Shown here: one piece after another, positions 58,037 through 64,000 of the stretch
Layout: each line of letters begins with the position of its first letter
Position numbering within the stretch: the first letter of the stretch is position 1
From: Streptomyces sp. NBC_00620
Lineage (GTDB): Bacteria; Actinomycetota; Actinomycetes; Streptomycetales; Streptomycetaceae
Reading direction: 5' to 3'
Assembly: GCF_026341825.1 (NCBI RefSeq)
Contig: NZ_JAPENY010000001.1
Span: 2,108,001 to 2,172,000 of the forward strand
Length of the DNA stretch: 64,000 nucleotides
Notes under the pieces: model-generated
The model's database searches: none
Told to the model about the DNA's origin: nothing
What the model saw: only the letters and a program-made list of their open reading frames with translations
Position numbers and translations under genes: made by a program

Positions 58037-58356
58037 CCGACACACCACCCGCGATCGAACCGCTCCTGGCCCGCTTGTGCGGCGGTGAGATCACCGACAA
58101 GGACTACGTCGGGTACTTCATGAACGAGCACGGAGAGGAACTCGTGTTCGCCCAGCGTCGGGGCGAGAACACCGCCCGGCTCTGGCACAGCGACGCGGAC
58201 TGGGAGATGTACCGCGTCGGCGACCACTCCATCCGGCTCGACGGCCCGATGGACGGGATGATCACCGTCGCCGACCTGATCATCAACCGCGAGGAGGCGA
58301 CATGGCTGTCCTCCTGCCTCGCCGCCTCCCGCCACCTACGGCAGAGACGGACCTGA
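58033..58356 (+). CDS. Small partner of the Shedu-like nuclease, 107 aa
   Basis: No family is recognised. It is acidic, with a helix at the start (IEPLLARLCGGEITDKDYVG), a strand-rich middle (ELVFAQRRGENTARLWHSDA, then DWEMYRVGDHSIRLDG) and a C-terminal helix (EEATWLSSCLAASRHLRQRR). The four-base overlap with the nuclease gene means coupled translation and roughly equal amounts. A regulatory or specificity subunit, or an antitoxin-like inhibitor, would fit. A hairpin terminator begins at the base after its stop. Confidence 0.7.
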   Translation: MTDTPPAIEPLLARLCGGEITDKDYVGYFMNEHGEELVFAQRRGENTARLWHSDADWEMYRVGDHSIRLDGPMDGMITVADLIINREEATWLSSCLAASRHLRQRRT

Positions 58357-58382
58357 CCTCCGGGGCGAGGCCCCAACGGAGG
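58357..58382 (+). terminator. Terminator of the Shedu operon
   Basis: CCTCCGGGGC-GAG-GCCCCAACGGAGG folds into a stem interrupted by a CAA bulge, starting directly after the TGA of the small partner gene. Confidence 0.7.
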
Positions 58383-58484
58383 GGCCTGGCTCAACGGTCA
58401 CGGCGCGGTCCAGTCGGGCCTGGATGCTTTCCCCGCGGTTCCCCGCTCGGTCTGGTGCGGTGGCGAGCGGTGCGTGGTCGGGTG

Positions 58485-58808
58485 TCAGCAACGGGGATGG
58501 ACGGTTGCCGTTCCGTACGGTGTGCCGCTGTCGGGGTGCTCGTGGGGTAGAGGGGCACGCACGGACCGTGTGGAGCGCTCGTCGCATGCGCCGATCTCCT
58601 GGAAGTTCCGGCGGCCATCTCGGAGGCTGAGCCCGCGGTTCGGGCCGCTTCGGATCTCGTCCGCGTCGTGCTCGTCCTGGCCGTCGTCCTCCCAGAAACA
58701 GACATGGCAGATCTCGTACGCTCCGCGCTCGGCAAGGGTGATGAAGCCGCAACAGGGACAGCGGTACGGCCCGCCTGCGGCTGCCCCCTGAGCGTTGATG
58801 AAGGTCAC
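58485..58808 (-). CDS. CPCC-family cysteine-rich protein
   Basis: 107 residues. The N-terminal half is a zinc-ribbon-like CPCC domain: YRCPCCGFITLAERGAYEIC, then HVCFWEDDGQDEHDADE, with two CxxC-type pairs, followed by GPNRGLSLRDGRRNFQEIGA. The C-terminal 25 residues do not match family ends and may be worn. CPCC proteins are common orphan genes of unknown role, often among toxin-immunity and defence genes. It is convergent with the Shedu operon. Confidence 0.8.
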   Translation of the reverse strand: MTFINAQGAAAGGPYRCPCCGFITLAERGAYEICHVCFWEDDGQDEHDADEIRSGPNRGLSLRDGRRNFQEIGACDERSTRSVRAPLPHEHPDSGTPYGTATVHPRC

Positions 58809-59404
58809 GGCCGCAATCCTTGTTCACCGGTACGGATGGGTCACGGCGTTTCCTCGGCAGTGGCTTGATCGACAGAGACCGCGTCACGCCGGGCCGCTCT
58901 CCAAACGGCCGTAGTGCATTAAGGCGCATGCTTTCCAACTGTGTTGGTGGGCTGTTGGGGTGTGTGCGGGGGCGTTCACTTGGGTTCATGGGCCGTCGGC
59001 CGTCGGCATCGCAACGACTCGGGTCCCGGCCCCGAAGCGATCGAGCGGACGGATCAGCGGGGGCGCGAGGCGCTGGAACGGGATGCGTCGGCCGCGCCCG
59101 GGTGTCTCATTGAGGTCGAACAGGTGCCCGTGCCTCCACGGGGCGCTTCGTTTCTCGGCGTCCCGAAGGTGTGCTGCTGCCTGCCGATCGGCAAGAGCTG
59201 GAAGACACCCACCGACTTGGCTGACTGAGTCTGCGGTCCCCTGGCTAGGGCGACTGGGCCTGCCAAGACCATCGCGTGACGGCGGCGCTCCTCTGGCAAG
59301 GCACTTAGTCACGGCGTCGGCCCCTCGAACTGCCGACGCCGTGACGGATGCCGACCCGGCGGATTCACCGCCGACGACACGGACCCACCCGGCGCAGGGC
59401 GGCT
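58809..59404. other. Long intergenic stretch, no convincing gene
   Basis: About 600 bases with only short, non-coding-like frames. At 58974-58993 it repeats the phrase GTTCACTTGGGTTCATGGGC seen at 52306-52325. Several small inverted repeats (for example around 59000) suggest decayed terminators. I see no RNA gene. Confidence 0.4.
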
Positions 59405-60049
59405 TCAGTCTTCGCGTCCGACACCGCGATCGGGTGCGCTCATGTCCCCCGCCCCGGGCGTGCCGTCGGCGAGCCCGTAGCGCAGGTACACGGTGCCCTT
59501 CGGGCTGGCTACCGGCGGTTCGAGGAGTGTGACGTTCGTGGGCACCGCGCCACCGTCGAACACCTTCTTCCCGACGCCGAGCATGATCGGGTGCACCCAG
59601 AGGTCGAGACGGTCGAAGAGCTTCTCGCGCAGGAGGGCCTGCACCAGGTTCAGGCTCCCGACGACCTTCACGTGCTCGTGCTTGTCACGGATCTCGCGCA
59701 CCGCGCCGGCCAGGTCCGGGCCGAGTTGCGTCGACCCGGCCCACGAGAGGTCGGGCCTGCCGCGGGAGGCCACGTACTTCGGGACGCTGTTGAAGAGCGT
59801 GGCGATCTTGTTGTCCTCCCCGCCCTCCTGGTGCGGCCAGTAGGCGGCGAAGATGTCATACGTTCGCCGGCCGAGTAGGAGCGCGTCCGTGCCCTCGTAC
59901 GCATCACCGACCTGCGCCCCGGCGACCTCGTCCAGCAGAGGCGCCTGCCAGCCGCCGAACGGGAACCCCACCGGGTCCTCGTCGGGGCCGCCGGGCGCCT
60001 GCCCGACGAGGTCGAGGGTTGCGAACATCTCGACGTGGATGAGGCCCAT
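59405..60049 (-). CDS. Dihydrofolate-reductase-family (RibD C-terminal domain) protein
   Basis: 214 residues. A DHFR-like Rossmann fold of the YwjB/RibD_C kind: GLIHVEMFATLDLVGQAPGG, then TDALLLGRRTYDIFAAYWPH, then KYVASRGRPDLSWAGSTQLG, HVKVVGSLNLVQALLREKLF and LWVHPIMLGVGKKVFDGG. These 'dihydrofolate reductase family' proteins are NADPH-dependent reductases of unknown substrate, not true DHFR. GGGAG six bases before the ATG at 60049 fixes the start. Confidence 0.9.
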   Translation of the reverse strand: MGLIHVEMFATLDLVGQAPGGPDEDPVGFPFGGWQAPLLDEVAGAQVGDAYEGTDALLLGRRTYDIFAAYWPHQEGGEDNKIATLFNSVPKYVASRGRPDLSWAGSTQLGPDLAGAVREIRDKHEHVKVVGSLNLVQALLREKLFDRLDLWVHPIMLGVGKKVFDGGAVPTNVTLLEPPVASPKGTVYLRYGLADGTPGAGDMSAPDRGVGRED

Positions 60050-60166
60050 GCCGTACTCCCGATGAGTTGGTTTTCTCGGTCGGAAGGTAGACCTGCGGGC
60101 GTCGCCGGACTCATCGCTGCGACGGCACCCGACTCCACCCATTTACGGAACATGAGACCGACAACG

Positions 60167-60202
60167 TCGAAGGGCCCCACCGCGAACGGTGGGGCCCTTC
60201 GA
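60167..60202. terminator. Terminator beside tRNA-Ser(GGA)
   Basis: TCGAAGGGCCCCACC and GGTGGGGCCCTTCGA form a perfect 15-bp stem with loop GCGAAC-like bases. It lies just beyond the tRNA 3' end on the reverse strand. Confidence 0.85.
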
Positions 60203-60224
60203 GTCGTGCCCGGTGAGGCACTGG

Positions 60225-60309
60225 CGGAGGATACGAGATTCGAACTCGTGAGGGGTTGCCCCCAACACGCTTTCCAAGCGTGCGCCCTAGGCCACTAGGC
60301 GAATCCTCC
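60225..60309 (-). tRNA. tRNA-Ser(GGA)
   Basis: 85-base class II tRNA: acceptor GGAGGAT/ATCCTCC with discriminator G, anticodon arm CACGC-TTGGAAA-GCGTG (anticodon GGA), long variable arm, T arm ACGAG-TTCGAAT-CTCGT. CCA is not encoded. Confidence 0.95.
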
Positions 60310-60379
60310 GCGGCAAACAATACAAGACGTTGAGGAGTGCTCGCGAACTCGTTCCCCCCGCTCAGATCCTGTACCCTGT

Positions 60380-60475
60380 GCGGAGCCCCTCACGTGGCGC
60401 TATCTGACTGAACTCCCCCAGGGCCGGAAGGCAGCAAGGGTAGGTTGGCTCTGGCGGGTGCGTGGGGGGCGCTTG
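60380..60475 (+). ncRNA. ffs: Signal recognition particle RNA (small bacterial type)
   Basis: The apical SRP hairpin is unmistakable: CAGGGCCGGAAGGCAGCAAGGGTA contains the Ffh-binding GGAA tetraloop and asymmetric loop. The flanks (GCCCCTCACG near 60385 and CGTGGGGGGC near 60461) pair to close a rod of about 95 bases. Ends are estimated. It lies directly upstream of dnaX, the usual Streptomyces position. Confidence 0.92.
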
Positions 60476-60520
60476 CGTTTGCGGTCCGGGTTGTCAGTGG
60501 GCGCCTATAACCTCGTATGC

Positions 60521-62872
60521 GTGTCGTCTCTCGCGCTGTACCGCCGTTATCGCCCGGAGTCGTTCGCCGAGGTCATCGGGCAGGAGCATGTAACCGACCC
60601 GTTGCAGCAGGCGCTGCGGAACAACCGGGTCAATCACGCGTACCTGTTCAGCGGCCCGCGCGGGTGCGGGAAGACCTCCAGCGCGCGGATTCTGGCCCGC
60701 TGCCTCAACTGCGAGCAGGGGCCGACGCCGACCCCGTGCGGAGAGTGCCAGTCATGCCGGGACCTGGCCAGGAACGGGCCGGGTTCGATCGACGTCATCG
60801 AGATCGACGCCGCGTCCCACGGTGGTGTCGACGACGCCCGTGACCTGCGAGAGAAGGCTTTCTTCGGGCCCGCCGGCAGTCGGTACAAGATCTACATCAT
60901 CGACGAGGCCCATATGGTCACGTCGGCCGGCTTCAACGCGCTGCTGAAGGTCGTCGAAGAGCCGCCCGAGCATCTGAAGTTCATCTTCGCCACCACCGAA
61001 CCCGAGAAGGTCATCGGGACGATCCGGTCGCGTACCCACCACTACCCGTTCCGGCTCGTGCCGCCGGGGACCCTCCGGGAGTACCTGGGTGAGGTCTGCG
61101 GGCATGAGGGCATTCCCGTCGAGGACGGGGTGCTGCCGCTGGTCGTACGGGCCGGTGCCGGGTCCGTGCGTGACTCCATGTCCGTCATGGACCAGCTGCT
61201 CGCGGGGGCGGGCGACGCCGGTGTGACATACGCCATGGCCACCTCGCTGCTCGGGTACACGGACGCGTCGCTGCTCGATTCGGTTGTCGAGGCCTTCGCC
61301 GCGGGGGACGGCGCCGTGGCCTTCGAGATCGTGGACCGGGTCATCGAGGGCGGTAACGATCCCCGGCGGTTCGTTGCCGACCTGCTGGAGCGGCTGCGGG
61401 ATCTGGTGATCCTGGCCGCCGTGCCGGACGCCGCGGAGAAGGGGCTCATCGACGCCCCTGTCGACGTGGTGGAGCGGATGCAGGCCCAGGCGGGCGTTTT
61501 CGGCGCCGCCGAGCTGAGCCGTTCCGCCGATCTCGTCAACGAAGGCCTGACGGAGATGCGTGGCGCCACCTCGCCGCGACTCCAGCTCGAACTCATCTGC
61601 GCGCGCGTGCTGCTTCCCGCCGCGTACGGGGACGAGCGATCCGTCATGGCCCGCCTGGACCGTATCGAGCGCGGCGTGAACTTCTCCGGTGGCGGGGGTG
61701 GACCTGCCATGGGGTACGTGCCTGGGGCTGACCAGCATGGCTATGGGCATGGGCCTGCGCACAGTGGGACGGGGGGTTCGCCGGCCGCCCCGGCCGCCCC
61801 GGCCGGTCAGGCGGCTCCAGCGGCTGCACAAGGACAGGCGGTTCCACCAGGCGGTGGGGTCGCGGCGGCTCGGGCCGCCGCGCGCGCGGCGGGGCCTGGG
61901 CCAGCCCCCGACTCCGCTGCCCCGGTCGCTCCTCCGGCGGCGGCTCCGGTCGCTCCTCCAGTGACTCCTGCACCTCCTGTGACTCCGGCGCCTCCTGTGG
62001 CTGAGCAGCAGCCGCAACCGCAAGCTCCGGCCACGCCCGCACCCGCGCCCGCCGCTTCCCCTGCACCCCCCGGTCCGTCGGGCGCCGCGCCCGGCGCCTG
62101 GCCCACCGCGACGGCCGCGGGCAGCGGCCGCCGTCCCGGCGGTTGGCCCACGGCGGCACCCACGGGCGGCGGCGGCCAGCCACCGGCCGCGCCCTCGGCC
62201 CCGGCACCATCGGCTTCGGCACCCGCCCCGGCTCCTGCCGCCGCCTCACCGGCCGCCCAGGCTCCCCCGAGCGGCGGCCCCGACCCCCGCCTCCTGTGGC
62301 CGAACATCCTGGAGGCGGTGAAGAACCGTCGCCGGTTCACCTGGATCCTGCTCAGCCAGAACGCGCAGGTGACCGGGTTCGACGGTACGACTCTGCAGAT
62401 CGGCTTCGTCAACGCGGGCGCCCGGGACAACTTCGCGAGCAGCGGCAGCGAGGAGGTGCTGCGGCAGGCGCTGTCCGAGCAGTTCAACGTCCAGTGGAAG
62501 ATCGACGCGATCGTCGACACCTCGGGTGGCTCCGGTGGTCCAGGTGGCTCGGCGCCGCCCGCTCCGGCCGGTCCAGGGTTCGGCGGCGGATACGGCGGGG
62601 CGCAAACAGCCCCCCACTCCGCACCCCAGCAGCAGTCGGCACCGGCATCGCGCCCCGCCGCGTCGCCGGGCCAGTCGATGAGCCACGCCCCGGCCGCGCC
62701 CGCCCCGGCACCCAATCCGGCTCCCGCCGCCCCCGAACCACCCCCGGTCGCCCCCGAGGACGACATTCCCGAGGACGACGACCCCGACCTCGTAGAGTCC
62801 GCCCTCTCGGGCTACGACCTGATCGTCCGCGAACTGGGCGCGACGGTGGTGGAGGAGTTCTCGAACGAGTAG
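60521..62872 (+). CDS. dnaX: DNA polymerase III subunit gamma/tau
   Basis: 783 residues, the clamp-loader ATPase. ALYRRYRPESFAEVIGQEHV starts the AAA+ domain; Walker A is SGPRGCGKTSSA (K51), zinc cysteines lie at about 61, 64, 73, 76 and 79 (CLNCEQG, CGECQSC), Walker B is IIDEAHMV, and sensor 1 is FIFATTEPEKV. Domain III follows to about 400. A very long Pro/Ala/Gly linker (about 400-590) then precedes a C-terminal tau-like part (LLWPNILEAVKNRRRFTWIL). The GTG at 60521 (MSSLALYRRY) matches homologues. The linker is typical of actinobacteria. Confidence 0.97.
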   Translation: MSSLALYRRYRPESFAEVIGQEHVTDPLQQALRNNRVNHAYLFSGPRGCGKTSSARILARCLNCEQGPTPTPCGECQSCRDLARNGPGSIDVIEIDAASHGGVDDARDLREKAFFGPAGSRYKIYIIDEAHMVTSAGFNALLKVVEEPPEHLKFIFATTEPEKVIGTIRSRTHHYPFRLVPPGTLREYLGEVCGHEGIPVEDGVLPLVVRAGAGSVRDSMSVMDQLLAGAGDAGVTYAMATSLLGYTDASLLDSVVEAFAAGDGAVAFEIVDRVIEGGNDPRRFVADLLERLRDLVILAAVPDAAEKGLIDAPVDVVERMQAQAGVFGAAELSRSADLVNEGLTEMRGATSPRLQLELICARVLLPAAYGDERSVMARLDRIERGVNFSGGGGGPAMGYVPGADQHGYGHGPAHSGTGGSPAAPAAPAGQAAPAAAQGQAVPPGGGVAAARAAARAAGPGPAPDSAAPVAPPAAAPVAPPVTPAPPVTPAPPVAEQQPQPQAPATPAPAPAASPAPPGPSGAAPGAWPTATAAGSGRRPGGWPTAAPTGGGGQPPAAPSAPAPSASAPAPAPAAASPAAQAPPSGGPDPRLLWPNILEAVKNRRRFTWILLSQNAQVTGFDGTTLQIGFVNAGARDNFASSGSEEVLRQALSEQFNVQWKIDAIVDTSGGSGGPGGSAPPAPAGPGFGGGYGGAQTAPHSAPQQQSAPASRPAASPGQSMSHAPAAPAPAPNPAPAAPEPPPVAPEDDIPEDDDPDLVESALSGYDLIVRELGATVVEEFSNE

Positions 62873-63003
62873 CGCGCGGATGGCGAGAGGGGTCCCATCC
62901 GGTGGCCCACCTTGGAGAATCTGGAGGATCCCACCATTCCTCCAGGCCCCCCGCTTCGGAAGCCCCCACAAAGGCACCCGCCCCCGGCGGTTAGGCTGAC
63001 CCC

Positions 63004-64000
63004 GTGAAGGTCCTTGTCATCGGTAGCGGCGCCCGCGAACACGCCCTGTGCCGTTCCCTGTCCCTCGACCCCGACGTCACCGCCCTGTACTGCGCCCCCG
63101 GGAACGCAGGCATCGCGGAGGTGGCCGAGCTGCACCCGGTCGACGCCCTCGACGGCGCCGCCGTAGCCGCGCTGGCGACCGAGCTCGGTGCCGAGCTGGT
63201 GATCGTGGGCCCGGAGGCCCCGCTTGTCGCGGGGGTCGCCGATGCCGTGCGCGCGGCGGGCATCCCGGTCTTCGGCCCCTCCAAGGAGGCGGCGGAGCTG
63301 GAGGGCTCCAAGGCCTTCGCCAAGGATGTGATGGCGGGGGCGGGCGTCCCGACGGCGCGCTCGTACGTCTGCACGACACCCGACGAGGTCGAGGAGGCGC
63401 TCGACGCCTTCGGTGCCCCGTACGTCGTGAAGGACGACGGGCTCGCGGCAGGCAAGGGAGTCGTCGTGACCGACGACCTCGCGAAGGCCCGCGACCACGC
63501 CAACGCCTGCGACCGCGTCGTCATCGAGGAGTTCCTCGACGGCCCCGAGGTCTCCCTCTTCGCGATCACGGACGGCGAGACCGTGGTCCCGCTGCAGCCC
63601 GCCCAGGACTTCAAGCGCGCGCTGGACGGCGACGAGGGCCCGAACACCGGCGGCATGGGTGCGTACTCGCCCCTGCCCTGGGCGGACCCGAAGCTCGTCG
63701 AGGAGGTCATGCAGACCGTCCTCCAGCCGACCGTCGACGAATTGCGCCGCCGCGGCACCCCGTTCTCCGGCCTTCTTTACGCGGGTCTGGCGATCACCAG
63801 CCGAGGCGTACGGGTCATCGAGTTCAACGCCCGTTTCGGCGACCCCGAGACCCAGGTGGTCCTAGCCCGACTGAAGACCCCTCTCTCCGGCGTGCTCCTG
63901 GCTGCGGCGAACGGCACGCTCGCCGACCTGGAACCCCTGCGCTGGAGCGACGCCGCTGCCGTCACCGTGGTCGTCGCCTCGCACAACTACCCGGACACCC
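63004..64000 (+). CDS. purD: Phosphoribosylamine-glycine ligase, partial
   Basis: 332 codons are visible from the GTG at 63004; the gene continues past the right edge (full length near 420). It makes glycinamide ribonucleotide in purine synthesis. Seen: [19 protein letters not shown], the PGNAGIA loop, [15 protein letters not shown], then the ATP-grasp domain with [43 protein letters not shown] and [13 protein letters not shown] with metal ligands. It follows dnaX by 131 bases. Confidence 0.97.
   Translation, partial: MKVLVIGSGAREHALCRSLSLDPDVTALYCAPGNAGIAEVAELHPVDALDGAAVAALATELGAELVIVGPEAPLVAGVADAVRAAGIPVFGPSKEAAELEGSKAFAKDVMAGAGVPTARSYVCTTPDEVEEALDAFGAPYVVKDDGLAAGKGVVVTDDLAKARDHANACDRVVIEEFLDGPEVSLFAITDGETVVPLQPAQDFKRALDGDEGPNTGGMGAYSPLPWADPKLVEEVMQTVLQPTVDELRRRGTPFSGLLYAGLAITSRGVRVIEFNARFGDPETQVVLARLKTPLSGVLLAAANGTLADLEPLRWSDAAAVTVVVASHNYPDT

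Overview
The window is chromosomal DNA of a Streptomyces or very close relative. It has high-GC codon use throughout, GTG starts, conserved actinobacterial small proteins, a DmdR/IdeR iron box, a Tat-exported esterase, and a core gene order (two SigB/F-type sigma factors, tadA, tRNA-Ser, upp, an HerA-like ATPase, tRNA-Ser, SRP RNA, dnaX, purD) that matches what I recall of the Streptomyces coelicolor chromosome around sigN/sigF to purD.

Layout. Bases 1-7880 are the right end of a genomic island of lower GC. It holds an ImmA/IrrE peptidase with an XRE regulator, small proteins, a degenerate tRNA-like gene, a DUF262-HEPN pair, and a two-gene NLR module: a small helical protein plus an NB-ARC/TPR protein. 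The island ends at 7839-7880 in a piece of tRNA-Arg(ACG) running from the anticodon loop to the 3' end, which is the expected attR of a tRNA-integrating element. From 8 to 15 kb lie ordinary accessory genes: a YcxB-like protein, two truncated divergent genes, a DUF2975/XRE pair, a HIRAN-like protein, a pentapeptide-repeat protein and DUF2797. From 15 to 21 kb runs a two-component system with two lipid-linked-sugar glycosyltransferases. From 21 to 29 kb lie two drug-efflux loci (DHA2 transporter with TetR; DHA2 transporter, YceI protein and MarR). From 29 to 46 kb is core chromosome, including an iron-boxed penicillin-acylase/acetyltransferase pair (desG/desH-like) and a CopC-CopD protein. From 46 to 52 kb are an aldo-keto reductase, a frameshifted XRE regulator, an esterase, a glycosyltransferase and an MpaB-type oxygenase. 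From 52.4 to 58.8 kb is a second accessory cluster: an inverted second copy of the NLR module, a P-loop kinase, a broken Imm53-type immunity gene, a Shedu-type nuclease with a small overlapping partner, and a CPCC protein. The window closes with tRNA-Ser(GGA), SRP RNA, dnaX and the start of purD.

Most interesting. The NLR module looks like an amyloid-signalling immune pair. The small protein ends, and the NB-ARC protein begins, with the same short motif (SIxxxxxxGxAxTGD), as in the bacterial Bell/BASS effector-NLR pairs. Two copies lie in inverted orientation about 45 kb apart, differ by exactly two 42-residue TPR units, and each is flanked by other defence-type genes. The pair DUF262-HEPN and the pair Shedu plus small partner are further candidate defence systems.
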